Notes: generated by a model from the letters alone, not told the origin. A DNA stretch of 64,000 bases from Humibacter sp049446075 (GCF_049446075.1 NZ_JBMSEB010000003.1:62001-126000), one strand, 5' to 3'. Numbered from the stretch's first letter, positions 51,136-59,895 are shown. Numbers and translations: made by a program.

Positions 51136-51765
51136 ATGCGACGGGACATGGGCGAGGAGCTGGCCCACACTCTTGAGCAGCTGGCAGACATCCTCGAGGC
51201 GCTCGACGCCGATCAGTGGGGCCGACGAACGCTCTGCGAGCGATGGACCGTGCGCGATGTCGCCGGTCACATCGTGTGGCGCGTCGGCTCCAGCTATCTG
51301 GAGATGATCCGCACGGCGCTGCCGATGCTGACGCTGTCACGCATGACGCTGGACTCGCTCATCGAGACCGTCAGCAGACAGGAGGCCGAGGCCACGAGCC
51401 CCGACCAACTGGTGAGCCGGCTGAGACGCATGGCTGCCCTCCGACTGGCCGGAATAGGCCGCACCGGGTTGAGCGATCTCATCGAAGCCGTCGTGCACTC
51501 CTACGACATCGTTCAACCCCTGGGGGCATCGATAGAGGTGAGTCCAGAGACGACGCGCAGCGTGGCGCTGCGCGGCCTGCTGCTTGCGCCTGCCGACCGG
51601 CGCGCGGTGGTGGGTGCGCACACGCTCCACGCGACGGACGCGGGCTGGGCGATCGGCCCAGGGCCGGCCAAGAGCACCGGTGTCATCGAGGGCACGGCGC
51701 GCGGCATCGTGCTCTACCTCTACGGCCGTACCCCCGTTGCAGCCGAAGCGGGCCCAGCAGAGTAG
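51136..51765 (+). CDS. Maleylpyruvate isomerase-like mycothiol-dependent protein
   Basis: 209 residues, DinB/MDMPI fold. LADILEALDADQWGRRTLCERWTVRDVAGHIVWRV in outline holds the Trp-Thr-Val-Arg-Asp-Val-His metal motif; a second His in EAVVHSYDI completes the three-His zinc site. Family members use mycothiol, an actinobacterial thiol. Substrate unknown. GGAGG lies seven bases before the ATG at 51136. Confidence 0.82.
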   Translation: MRRDMGEELAHTLEQLADILEALDADQWGRRTLCERWTVRDVAGHIVWRVGSSYLEMIRTALPMLTLSRMTLDSLIETVSRQEAEATSPDQLVSRLRRMAALRLAGIGRTGLSDLIEAVVHSYDIVQPLGASIEVSPETTRSVALRGLLLAPADRRAVVGAHTLHATDAGWAIGPGPAKSTGVIEGTARGIVLYLYGRTPVAAEAGPAE

Positions 51766-51778
51766 GAGGTCGACGCGT

Positions 51779-52732
51779 TCAGCCGGCCAGGATGCGCGAA
51801 GCCTGTTCGACATCGGCCGAGATCTGCGCGATGAGCGGCTGGATGCCCTCGAAGGCGACCATGCCGCGGATGCGCTGCACGAACTCGACGTCGACCACAT
51901 GGTCATACAGGTCGAGGTCTTCGCCGATCACGTACGCCTCGACCTGACGCTGTGGGACGCCCTCGAACGTAGGGTTGTCGCCCACCGAGATGGCGGCGGG
52001 ATAGCGCACGCCGGCATCGATCAGCCAGCCGGCGTAGATGCCGTCCGCCGGTATGAGGCCGTCGCACTGGGGCGACAGATTCGCGGTGGGAAACCCGAGC
52101 TGCCTGCCGCGCTGCGCACCGTGCACGACGACGCCGCGAACGACGGGCGCGTGCCCGAGCAGCACGCCGGCATACGCAACGTCGCCCTCGGCGAGAAGCG
52201 ATCGGACCCACGTGGACGAGACCCGATCGTGCCCGTCGGGCCGCACATCGTCGATGAGCTGTATCTCGAAGCCGTCACGAGCGCCGAGTTCGCGCAGCAA
52301 CTCGACGTTCCCAGCACCCTTCGCGCCGAAGCGGAAGTCGCTGCCCACCAGGAGCATCTTCGCGTGCAGCTTCGAAACCAGATAGCGCTCGACGAACTGC
52401 TCGGCAGGCACCTGCGATAGCGCACGGTCGAACGTGAGCACGAGCACCGCGTCGATGCCGGTCTGCTCGAGCAGCTCGAGCTTCTGGTCGAGACTCACGA
52501 GGTCCTCGGGGCAACGCTCCGGAGCCACGACCGCAAGCGGATTGCGGTCGAAGGTGACGACGACCGACAACAGCCCTTCGCGCCCGGCGACGGAGAGCAG
52601 ACGGCCTATGACCGCGCGGTGCCCGAGATGCACGCCGTCGAACTTGCCGACGGTGACAGCGCTCGGCCCGAAGTCGTCGGGTATCTCATCGATGGAACGG
52701 AAGACCTTCATTCCTGCGTCCGCGCCGCTCAT
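51779..52732 (-). CDS. ribF: Bifunctional riboflavin kinase/FAD synthetase
   Basis: 317 residues. Makes FMN and then FAD. N-terminal adenylyltransferase: TVGKFDGVHLGHRAVIGRL with HxGH, and SSTWVRSLLAEGDV. C-terminal kinase: GRQLGFPTANLSP and ISVGDNPTFEG. ATG 52732 overlaps the previous stop as ATGA; an inner ATG at 52711 is possible. In this window ribF follows truB with two small membrane genes between, and is cut off from infB-rbfA. Confidence 0.95.
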   Translation of the reverse strand: MSGADAGMKVFRSIDEIPDDFGPSAVTVGKFDGVHLGHRAVIGRLLSVAGREGLLSVVVTFDRNPLAVVAPERCPEDLVSLDQKLELLEQTGIDAVLVLTFDRALSQVPAEQFVERYLVSKLHAKMLLVGSDFRFGAKGAGNVELLRELGARDGFEIQLIDDVRPDGHDRVSSTWVRSLLAEGDVAYAGVLLGHAPVVRGVVVHGAQRGRQLGFPTANLSPQCDGLIPADGIYAGWLIDAGVRYPAAISVGDNPTFEGVPQRQVEAYVIGEDLDLYDHVVDVEFVQRIRGMVAFEGIQPLIAQISADVEQASRILAG

Positions 52733-53235
52733 GCCCTGCCCGCGTCCGCCGCCGCCGTCGTGCTTGCGGCGGAACCTGCAACGGTGACGGGTTTGTGGCG
52801 GGAGAGCCACAGCATCCCAAGGACGGGAAGCACGAGTGGAATGAAGAGATATCCGGCCCCATATACCGACCACACCGTCGAGTCTTTGCCGAACGGATCG
52901 ATCGCACCCATGCCTATGGCCGCCGGAACGAACGTGCTCAGCGTGCCGATCACGAGCACACCGGCCAGCTCGATGGAGATAGTCGCCCACGCAACGCGGT
53001 ACCAGGTGCTGCCCGGCGCGATGAGCGCGATGGTCGCGACGATGTAGATGAGCGCCGAGAAGGCCGAGAGCGTGAACGCCACGGGTGCGACAGAGAAGTG
53101 ATCGATGATCTGAAAGGCGCTGCGGCCCGAAGCTGCGAGTGCCAGGATGCCGTATACGACGACGAGCACGCGGCCGGCGCCGGTCATTCGCTTGGGGGCG
53201 CGAGCGGGCGCAGCTGTTGCAGGGTTCTCGGACAT
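52729..53235 (-). CDS. Hypothetical four-helix membrane protein
   Basis: 168 residues with four hydrophobic segments (about 22-42, 55-75, 88-108, 124-145) and Ala-rich ends. Not recognised. It overlaps ribF by ATGA and follows the 53268-53639 gene by 32 bases, so it belongs to the truB-ribF operon. No motif suggests a riboflavin or tRNA role. Confidence 0.75.
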   Translation of the reverse strand: MSENPATAAPARAPKRMTGAGRVLVVVYGILALAASGRSAFQIIDHFSVAPVAFTLSAFSALIYIVATIALIAPGSTWYRVAWATISIELAGVLVIGTLSTFVPAAIGMGAIDPFGKDSTVWSVYGAGYLFIPLVLPVLGMLWLSRHKPVTVAGSAASTTAAADAGRA

Positions 53236-53267
53236 GTCACTCCATTATCGCTGCATGCACCAAGCGC

Positions 53268-53639
53268 TCAGGGCGTGCCTGGCACGAACCAGATCTGGCC
53301 CATGCGGTACAGCATCACGGCCAGGGCTAGGCCGACCACGCCGAGCACGACCGTGCTCCACCTGGTGCGTTCGATGAGGGCCCAGAACCCGCCGGCGGGC
53401 GCCAGTAGGAGCGCGGAGACCAGATAGATGTAGAACTCACCGAGCGATCCGCGCGGCTCGTTTCCTACCAAGGGCGCCACTATCGTCACCACGAGCTGTG
53501 CGAGCAGCAAGAGTTCGACGAGCGCGATCGACCCGAGCGTGAGGTCGTTCGGCGGGCGGCCGGCGAACCCGATGACCAGGCAGAGGATGCCCGCGAGCAC
53601 CGCCACGATCACCTGGACGGCAGTGAACCACTCGATCAA
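53268..53639 (-). CDS. Hypothetical small membrane protein
   Basis: 123 residues, four hydrophobic segments, short connecting loops (RPPNDLTLGS and GNEPRGSLGE). Not recognised. Its start overlaps the truB stop (53636-53639). Small and hydrophobic, so a role in the membrane only. Confidence 0.75.
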   Translation of the reverse strand: MIEWFTAVQVIVAVLAGILCLVIGFAGRPPNDLTLGSIALVELLLLAQLVVTIVAPLVGNEPRGSLGEFYIYLVSALLLAPAGGFWALIERTRWSTVVLGVVGLALAVMLYRMGQIWFVPGTP

Positions 53640-54547
53640 CGCGATTGCTCCTCGGGCGGGAAGTTGACGAGGGTGCGCGCCGTTCCACCGTTCACCGACG
53701 CAAGCCCGACGAGCCTGCCGTCTGGCGCGATGGCTGCCGCCGTCGCCGCGTCGGGGCCGGGTACCGCGATCTTCTTGCCGTGACCCAGGTCGGTGGCCTG
53801 CTCGTCGGTGAGTGGGAGCACGGGGAAGAGACCGGATGCCGCCTCGCCGGGCGGGAGAAGCGCGGACGCGACGTTCAGGTCGGCTAAAGGCAGGGCATCC
53901 TCTTCGAGGAACGGCCCGACCCTGGTGCGACGCAGTGCCGTCAGGTGGCCGCCGGTCAGCAGTGCGACGCCGAGGTCGCGGGCGAGCGCGCGCACGTAGG
54001 TTCCAGATGTGCAGACGACGCGAACGTCGACGTCGAGCGCCACGGAATCCCCGACGAATGCCTCGCGAGTGTCGAGCACGTCGAACGCAGAGACGGTGAC
54101 GCGGCGCGGTTTCAGTTCCACCTGCTCCCCCGCCCGCACCTTGGCGTATGCACGCTTGCCGTCCACTTTCACCGCGGAGACGCTGGATGGCACCTGGTCG
54201 ATCTCACGGGTGAGATGCGCGACGGCGTCGGCGAGCCGCTGAGGGGTGATGAGTCTCACGCGCTCCGAAGGCGCCCAGCCGAGAGTGTCGCCCTCGGCAT
54301 CATCCGTCGTGGTGGATGCGCCAAGCCTGATCGTCGCACGGTATTCCTTGTCGGTACCGACGATGTACGTCAGCAGGCGCGTCGAGGGTCCGAGTCCAAG
54401 AATCAACACGCCCGTCGCCATGGGATCGAGCGTTCCGGCGTGGCCTACCTTGCGCGTCTCCGCCAGACGCCGCACCCGCGCGACCACGTCGTGGCTCGTC
54501 CAGCCCGCAGGTTTGTCGACGACGAGGATGCCGTTGGGCGCCGTCAC
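53636..54547 (-). CDS. truB: tRNA pseudouridine-55 synthase
   Basis: 303 residues. Modifies U55 in the T-loop of tRNAs. GHAGTLDPMATGVL contains the catalytic Asp; KEYRATIRLG and RALARDLG follow, and the PUA domain forms the end (KKIAVPGPDAAT). Its ATG overlaps the stop of an upstream TetR gene by four bases, so it seems to be expressed from the TetR promoter. Confidence 0.96.
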   Translation of the reverse strand: MTAPNGILVVDKPAGWTSHDVVARVRRLAETRKVGHAGTLDPMATGVLILGLGPSTRLLTYIVGTDKEYRATIRLGASTTTDDAEGDTLGWAPSERVRLITPQRLADAVAHLTREIDQVPSSVSAVKVDGKRAYAKVRAGEQVELKPRRVTVSAFDVLDTREAFVGDSVALDVDVRVVCTSGTYVRALARDLGVALLTGGHLTALRRTRVGPFLEEDALPLADLNVASALLPPGEAASGLFPVLPLTDEQATDLGHGKKIAVPGPDAATAAAIAPDGRLVGLASVNGGTARTLVNFPPEEQSR

Positions 54548-55212
54548 GCGCTGGCCTGCGCGCCGCTCGCCTCGTCGGCAGAGCCTGTGACCGTATTCAC
54601 CACGATCTCAAGCTTGGTGCGGAAGGTGTGCTCGAGCAACTCGGGGATGCACGGGTCGTCCGAGTCGTATTGGTCGACCATCCGCATCGCGATCAGCACG
54701 TTGAAGAGCATGCCGTGCGACAGGAAGCCGACGATCTCGTCCGGCTCCATGCCCGCTTCATCGCGCAGCAACCGGTAGATCGTCAGAAACCCTGCTCGCG
54801 CCCTCGCGCCGATGACCGGCTCGTGGCCCGCGATGAACGCCTGCATGAGCGAAAGCAGGATGCCCCTGTCTCTGATCAGGTCGGCATAGGCGGAGCCGAT
54901 GCGCGTCAGGGTCTCCTGGTGCGTGTCGCCTTGGGCACGTGCCTCGGACATCGCGCCGGTGAACGCGTCGAGCAGCTTGCCGAGCCCTCGGTCGAGCACG
55001 GCCACGAAGAGGTTCTCCTTGCCTCCGAACATGCGCACGACGTAGGGCTGGCTGATGCCCGCCTCACGCGCCACCTGGTCGGTTGTCGCACCGACGTAGC
55101 CCCGCTCGCCGAAGACCCGGCTTGCGGCGGCCAGGATCTGCTCCCGCCGTACAGCAGAAGGCACGCGCTCCTGCTTGGCCACGGCATCCGTTTCGCTGCT
55201 CATGCTTGACAT
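54544..55212 (-). CDS. TetR/AcrR family transcriptional regulator of an efflux pump
   Basis: 222 residues. Helix-turn-helix REQILAAASRVFGERGYVGATT, then AGISQPYVVRMFGGKENLF. Divergent from a DHA2-type efflux pump with two 16-bp operators between, one ending at its own start. Its stop codon overlaps truB by ATGA, so the truB operon is probably co-transcribed. Start codon 55212 or 55203. Confidence 0.88.
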   Translation of the reverse strand: MSSMSSETDAVAKQERVPSAVRREQILAAASRVFGERGYVGATTDQVAREAGISQPYVVRMFGGKENLFVAVLDRGLGKLLDAFTGAMSEARAQGDTHQETLTRIGSAYADLIRDRGILLSLMQAFIAGHEPVIGARARAGFLTIYRLLRDEAGMEPDEIVGFLSHGMLFNVLIAMRMVDQYDSDDPCIPELLEHTFRTKLEIVVNTVTGSADEASGAQASA

Positions 55213-55228
55213 GTTATCAGTCGATTAC
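55213..55228. promoter_or_regulatory. TetR operator (efflux), proximal
   Basis: GTTATC-N4-GATTAC, 5 of 6 positions complementary, directly beside the tetR start. Confidence 0.6.
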
Positions 55229-55241
55229 TAGCGTACCTCTT

Positions 55242-55257
55242 GTAATCATTCGATTAC
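55242..55257. promoter_or_regulatory. TetR operator (efflux), distal
   Basis: GTAATC-N4-GATTAC, a perfect inverted repeat, 29 bp centre to centre from the other. The 65 bases from here to the pump start hold its promoter. Confidence 0.7.
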
Positions 55258-55322
55258 CTCTTCATCGATTTCGACGTCGTACTCGATACGGCCTGATCGC
55301 ATCCCTTCTTCCGGAGAGAACC

Positions 55323-56813
55323 ATGACTGCTATCCCCGCCGCGCCGCGCAGGCGCGTGCCGACCTGGCTCGCCATTGTGGCGGCATCCGTTCCGATGTTC
55401 ATGGCGACACTCGACAACCTCGTCGTCACGAACGCCCTCCCCCGCATCGCGATGGACCTGAAGGCCTCGATCGAGGAACTGCAATGGGTCGTCAACGCCT
55501 ACAGCCTCGCGTTCGCCACGTTTATCCTCCTCTCGGTCGCCCTCGGCGACCGGTTCGGCCGCCGAACCGTCTTCGCGATCGGCGTGACCGTGTTCACACT
55601 CGCGAGCGCGGCAGCGGCCCTCTCGACCTCGCCCGCGGAGCTGATCGCGTTCCGCGCCGTGCAAGGCATCGGGGCCGCGGCGGTCATGCCCCTCTCACTG
55701 ACACTCCTCGCCGGCTCGGTCAGCGAACGGCTGCGCCCTGCGGCAATCGGAATCTGGGGTGGCGTCTCCGGACTGGGCGTTGCACTCGGGCCTCTCGTGG
55801 GCGGAGCGATCGTGCAGGGCTGGAACTGGCAGGCCATCTTCTGGCTGAACGTGCCAGTGGGCGCCATCGCGCTTCCGTTGCTTCTTCTCGCGCTGCCGAA
55901 CTCCTTCGGCGCCAAACGGCGCGCCGACATCGTCGGTGTGCTGCTCGTCGGCGTCGGCGTCTTCGCAGCGGTCTACGGCATCGTGCGCGGCAACGACGCG
56001 GGCTGGAGCAGCGCCGAGGTACTCACGGCTCTCATCGGCGCTGGGGCACTGCTAATCGCGTTCGTATGGTGGGAGACGAGAGCCGCAGCACCGCTGCTTC
56101 CCCTCACCCTCTTCCGCAACCGCAGCTTCTCGGTCGCCAATCTCGTGGGTGTCACGTTCAGCTTCGGCATCTTCGGCGCCGTCTTCATCCTGATTCAGTT
56201 CCTGCAGGTCGTGCAGGGCCACACGCCACTCGAAGCAGGGCTAATGACCATGCCGTGGACGCTCGCTCCCATGGTCATCGCACCGCTCACCGGCGCACTG
56301 ATCGTGCCGCGGTTCGGCACCAGGCTGCCCATCGTCGCCGGTCTGGTTCTGCAGTCGGTCGCGATGTTCTGGGTGGCCTCGATCCTCGCGACTGACACGC
56401 CGTTCGCGGCCATGGTGCCCCCGTTCCTGCTCGCAGGTATCGGCATGGGCCTGGTCTTCGCACCCAGCTCGACCGCGGTGCTCGCGGGGTTCGGCGAACG
56501 GGATCACGCCAAGGCATCCGGTACGAACGCGACTTTGCGCGAGATCGGCGTCGCCCTCGGCGTTGCGGTGCTCACGGCCGTCTTCATCGGAGCAGGCGGC
56601 ACGCTCACGCCTACGGGATACGTCGCCGCCGCCATTCCCGCCGTCGTGGTCGGTGCATTCGTACTCGCCGGCGCCGCCGTGATCGCCCTGTTCCTGCCGC
56701 TCGGCAGAGACCATCGCGCCACAGCCGTCGACGACGCTCTGGCGACGCTCGAGACCGAGATCGCGGACTCCGACGAGGTCACCGCCGGCGCGGCGCTCGC
56801 AGCCACCGAGTAG
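55323..56813 (+). CDS. DHA2-type MFS multidrug efflux transporter
   Basis: 496 residues with 14 helices, the drug/proton antiporter 14-TMS type. Motif FMATLDNLVVTNALPRI in helix 1, ALGDRFGRR in the helix 2-3 loop, and GPLVGGAIVQGWNWQAIFWLNVPVG, the antiporter motif C region. GGAGAG before the ATG. Expressed under the divergent TetR regulator. Substrate unknown. Confidence 0.93.
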   Translation: MTAIPAAPRRRVPTWLAIVAASVPMFMATLDNLVVTNALPRIAMDLKASIEELQWVVNAYSLAFATFILLSVALGDRFGRRTVFAIGVTVFTLASAAAALSTSPAELIAFRAVQGIGAAAVMPLSLTLLAGSVSERLRPAAIGIWGGVSGLGVALGPLVGGAIVQGWNWQAIFWLNVPVGAIALPLLLLALPNSFGAKRRADIVGVLLVGVGVFAAVYGIVRGNDAGWSSAEVLTALIGAGALLIAFVWWETRAAAPLLPLTLFRNRSFSVANLVGVTFSFGIFGAVFILIQFLQVVQGHTPLEAGLMTMPWTLAPMVIAPLTGALIVPRFGTRLPIVAGLVLQSVAMFWVASILATDTPFAAMVPPFLLAGIGMGLVFAPSSTAVLAGFGERDHAKASGTNATLREIGVALGVAVLTAVFIGAGGTLTPTGYVAAAIPAVVVGAFVLAGAAVIALFLPLGRDHRATAVDDALATLETEIADSDEVTAGAALAATE

Positions 56814-56826
56814 CACTCGCGGGCGC

Positions 56827-56890
56827 GAGACCCCGCCCACGCGCAGAGACTGTGGCCAACGCCCATCTCTCGGCCTGCGGACGGGGTCTC
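56827..56890. terminator. Large-loop stem downstream of the efflux gene
   Basis: GAGACCCCG (56827-56835) and CGGGGTCTC (56882-56890) pair perfectly across a 46-base segment with smaller stems in it. Confidence 0.35.
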
Positions 56891-56910
56891 ACGCTACTGC
56901 GGCGTCCCAA

Positions 56911-56916
56911 TAGGCT
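56911..56916 (+). promoter_or_regulatory. Leaderless -10, panE-like gene
   Basis: TAGGCT, six bases before the second GTG at 56923; three before the first at 56920. This spacing chooses 56923. Confidence 0.45.
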
Positions 56917-56922
56917 GACGTG

Positions 56923-57930
56923 GTGCGCATCGGCATCATCGGGGCAGGCGCGGTAGGCGGCACCATCGCCGCCCTCCTGGATCGGGCCGGGCATGACGTC
57001 GCGGTCACTGCAAGGGGCGAGGGACTCGCAGCGATCCGCGAGAACGGGCTGCGCTTCGACGGAGCCTGGGGGGAGCACATCGCGCACGTCGAGGCATCCG
57101 AACGGCTCGAGGCCGCCCCGGAGATCGCGTTCGTGTGCACGAAGGCTCAGGATGCCGCGTCCGCCCTGCGTGCGAACGCCGAGCATCTGCACCGCATCCC
57201 CGTCGTGATCGTGCAGAACGGGCTGGAGTCGCTCGAGGTCGCAGCCGACATCCTTCCGGACTCGCAACTCGTGGGCGCGCTCGCGCTCTACGCGGCGCAA
57301 TACGTGGAACCGGGCCACGTGACGGTGACCGCCTCGGGCAGCACCTACCTCGGCAACGGAACCGGAACCCCGGATGGCGCCCCCGCTCCCGAAGCCAAGC
57401 GCGTCGCCGCCCTGCTCGACCCCGTCATGCCTGCACTCGCCACCGCCAACTTCGTCGGCGCGCAGTGGTCGAAGCTCGTGATCAACATGGTGAACGCCAT
57501 GCCCGCTCTCACCGGGCTCAGCGTGCAAGAGACCATACGCGATGCCGGATTAGGTCGCGTGGTGACCGCTTCGATGCGCGAGACGGTACGGATCGGGCTC
57601 GCCTCCGGCGTGCGCTACGCCACTCTCCAGGGTCTCAACGACCCCATGCTGCGCCTGTTCGCCGCCCTGCCTCTTCGTGCCGCTCACTCGCTGCCCGCGC
57701 TCATGGCCCGCAGAATGGGCGGCGTCCCCAACCTCGGCTCGACCCTGCAGAGCAGGCGAAGAGGCCGAACGACGGAGATCGACTACCTCAACGGTGCGGT
57801 GGTGCGAGCCGCAGGCGCAATCGGACGCGCCGCGCCGGTGAACGAGGCGATCGTCGATGCGATGCACCGGCTGGAGCGCGAGGGCACATTCCTGAGCCGA
57901 GACGAGGCGGCGGCGCTCCCGACGAGCTGA
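56923..57930 (+). CDS. panE: 2-dehydropantoate 2-reductase family protein
   Basis: About 335 residues. NADPH-dependent; PanE makes pantoate for CoA. Rossmann GAGAVGG at residues 7-13, then VCTKAQDAASAL, VVIVQNGLESLEV, and the catalytic Lys in SKLVINMVNAMPALTG. The C-terminal helical domain closes it with NEAIVDAMHRLEREG. Panel of relatives includes other ketopantoate-like reductases, so the exact substrate is not secure. No other pantothenate genes nearby. Confidence 0.83.
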   Translation: MRIGIIGAGAVGGTIAALLDRAGHDVAVTARGEGLAAIRENGLRFDGAWGEHIAHVEASERLEAAPEIAFVCTKAQDAASALRANAEHLHRIPVVIVQNGLESLEVAADILPDSQLVGALALYAAQYVEPGHVTVTASGSTYLGNGTGTPDGAPAPEAKRVAALLDPVMPALATANFVGAQWSKLVINMVNAMPALTGLSVQETIRDAGLGRVVTASMRETVRIGLASGVRYATLQGLNDPMLRLFAALPLRAAHSLPALMARRMGGVPNLGSTLQSRRRGRTTEIDYLNGAVVRAAGAIGRAAPVNEAIVDAMHRLEREGTFLSRDEAAALPTS

Positions 57931-57949
57931 CCGCAGTTCTGCCCGTGCG

Positions 57950-58636
57950 TCAGAAGCACGCGCATCCGGTGTCGGGGAACTCACGCCTTGGATGCTTCGG
58001 GTCACTCAGGTCGACGACCGCAGAGGCGAGGTACTGCGGCTCGGTCTCCACGCCGTAGCGCCGCCATCCTCCGACGTACCGCGCGTTCGACGGCGCGTCT
58101 GGATCGGGATCCCTGCCCTGCGAGGCAGCGAGCCGTGCATAGACGTCGATCAGGGGAACGTCGAGCAGCACCGAGAAGTGCCAGGCACCGCGCAGCTCGG
58201 GACGCAGCAGAAAAGGTCCGTCGATGACGAGCGCCATGTCTGCCGGCCCGGTCTGCCACTGCGACACAACAGGCGCGTCGCGCCGCACATCGAAGGCCTT
58301 GGTCTGGAACCCGGTGGATCCTCCGAGCCGGAACGGGTCGATCAGCCCCCGGCGGAGAGTTTCGTAGTCGAACGACCGCTCGTAGTAATCGCCTGGATCG
58401 GCCTCGCCGTGCACGTGCCGCGTGCGGCGGGGCAGATGGAAGTCGACCATCGATGCCCGTGCCGTTGCCGTCCCTGCCTCCCGGTACACGGCGGCGAGGT
58501 CGTCCGCGAAGTCGGCTGTTCCCGAGCCCTCCGCCCCGTCGATGGCCACGATGACGCGCCCTGCGGGATAGTTATGGACGATCTCGGCACGCAGATCACG
58601 CAGAAACTCGGTGCGCGGCGTGGTGAGCAGGTCCAT
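57950..58636 (-). CDS. Nucleoside kinase-like (uridine kinase family) protein
   Basis: 228 residues. Resembles uridine kinase-like P-loop proteins: ASMVDFHLPRRTRHVH, GDYYERSFDYETLRRGLIDPF and ALVIDGPFLLRPEL. The P-loop reads IDGAEGSGTADFA, with Thr where the catalytic Lys of GxGKS/T should be. The downstream substrate-site blocks are intact, so it is either inactive or uses a changed site. Ends in CACF. ATG 58636 with TAAGCT six bases upstream. Divergent from mutY. Confidence 0.8.
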   Translation of the reverse strand: MDLLTTPRTEFLRDLRAEIVHNYPAGRVIVAIDGAEGSGTADFADDLAAVYREAGTATARASMVDFHLPRRTRHVHGEADPGDYYERSFDYETLRRGLIDPFRLGGSTGFQTKAFDVRRDAPVVSQWQTGPADMALVIDGPFLLRPELRGAWHFSVLLDVPLIDVYARLAASQGRDPDPDAPSNARYVGGWRRYGVETEPQYLASAVVDLSDPKHPRREFPDTGCACF

Positions 58637-58642
58637 GGCGCA

Positions 58643-58648
58643 AGCTTA
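58643..58648 (-). promoter_or_regulatory. Leaderless -10, kinase-like gene
   Basis: TAAGCT on the minus strand, six bases before the ATG at 58636. Confidence 0.45.
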
Positions 58649-58680
58649 GGACGCCAGGCACGGCAGGTCTGGGCGATCGC

Positions 58681-58686
58681 TAGCCT
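58681..58686 (+). promoter_or_regulatory. Leaderless -10, mutY
   Basis: TAGCCT, six bases before the ATG at 58693. Confidence 0.45.
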
Positions 58687-58692
58687 GGAAGC

Positions 58693-59610
58693 ATGCGGGC
58701 TGTGCGGGTGTCGGATGCGTCGGCATCCTCCGCTACGGACGCGACAGAGTTCGCCAAGACCTTGAACGACTGGTTCCGACGCGAGGCCAGGGACTTGCCG
58801 TGGCGACGTGCCGGGTTCGGAGCGTGGGGCATCCTCGTCAGCGAGGTCATGCTGCAGCAGACGCCGGTCTCCCGCGTCATCCCGCGGCTGGCCGAGTGGC
58901 TCGATCGCTGGCCATCACCACCCGACCTCGCCGCGTCGCCGCAGTCGGAAGCCATCCGGGCATGGGCCGGGCTGGGCTATCCGCGACGGGCGCTGCGGCT
59001 CCACGCGTGCGCCGTGGCCATCACCGAGCTGCACGACGGCGTTGTTCCCCGCGATGTGGATCAACTCCTCGCGCTGCCCGGAATCGGCGAATACACCGCG
59101 AGAGCCGTTGCGGCCTTCGCATACGGCGGCCGACATCCGGTCGTGGACACCAACGTGCGACGCGTGCTCGCACGCTGCCTCGACGGCCAGGGCGAACCGG
59201 GGCCGCCGAGCGTGCGTCGCGACCTCGCGGCCATGGAGTCGGTGCTCCCGGAGGACGAGACGGAGGCGTCCGTCTTCAATGCGGCAGCCATGGAACTGGG
59301 TGCAGTCGTCTGCACGGCCAGGTCGCCGAAATGCGGCGATTGTCCTGTGTCGCATGCCTGCGCCTGGTTCACGGCCGGTCGCCCCGAGTATGCCGGGGCC
59401 AGACGCGCCGTTCAGAAGCGGTACGAGGGTAGTGACAGGCAGGTGCGAGGCATCCTGTTGCGCGAACTCGGTTCAGCGCATCGGCCGGTGACCGCGGATG
59501 AGCTGGATGCCCTATGGCCGCATGCCGCGCAGCGCCGGCGCGCGCTTGCCGGGTTGCTCGCCGACGGCCTGGCCGTGCCGACTGAGGCGGGTTACACGCT
59601 GCCGAGCTGA
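58693..59610 (+). CDS. mutY: A/G-specific adenine DNA glycosylase
   Basis: 305 residues. Removes A mispaired with 8-oxoG. Helix-hairpin-helix LPGIGEYTARAV, catalytic Asp in VVDTNVRR, EVMLQQTPVSRV at the start. Four Cys in C-x6-C-x2-C-x5-C spacing (CTARSPKCGDCPVSHAC) hold the 4Fe-4S cluster. The MutT-like C-terminal domain is short or missing, as in other actinobacterial forms. Confidence 0.95.
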   Translation: MRAVRVSDASASSATDATEFAKTLNDWFRREARDLPWRRAGFGAWGILVSEVMLQQTPVSRVIPRLAEWLDRWPSPPDLAASPQSEAIRAWAGLGYPRRALRLHACAVAITELHDGVVPRDVDQLLALPGIGEYTARAVAAFAYGGRHPVVDTNVRRVLARCLDGQGEPGPPSVRRDLAAMESVLPEDETEASVFNAAAMELGAVVCTARSPKCGDCPVSHACAWFTAGRPEYAGARRAVQKRYEGSDRQVRGILLRELGSAHRPVTADELDALWPHAAQRRRALAGLLADGLAVPTEAGYTLPS

Positions 59611-59667
59611 AGGGGGCGGGCAGCGTTCGGCGAGGATGTCGTGTCACTCGACGACACGTCTCAGCTG

Positions 59668-59895
59668 CTACCACTCACTCCGGTCGCGTGCGGCCTGGAG
59701 GTCGCTGTAGGCGCGTTCATCATCGCGCGTCACTCGGCCGCCCCTGTTGAGGATCTCCCGCGGGAACCACTTCCACAGATCAAACTTCGACGCTCTTGCC
59801 GGCTTCTCCACGTACCCGTGATCCATGCCCTGCAGGGCCACGGGACGGTGCGCCGGGGTGCCGAACGAAGTGCCGGATACGGTGTGCTCAGTCAT
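59668..59895 (-). CDS. Small hypothetical protein
   Basis: 75 residues, soluble, mixed charge, with ASKFDLWKWFPREILNRGG near the middle. Not recognised. A -10-like TAACGT lies seven bases before the ATG. An upstream extension to 59973 is open but unsupported. Between convergent mutY and divergent GlxA-like gene. Confidence 0.5.
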   Translation of the reverse strand: MTEHTVSGTSFGTPAHRPVALQGMDHGYVEKPARASKFDLWKWFPREILNRGGRVTRDDERAYSDLQAARDRSEW

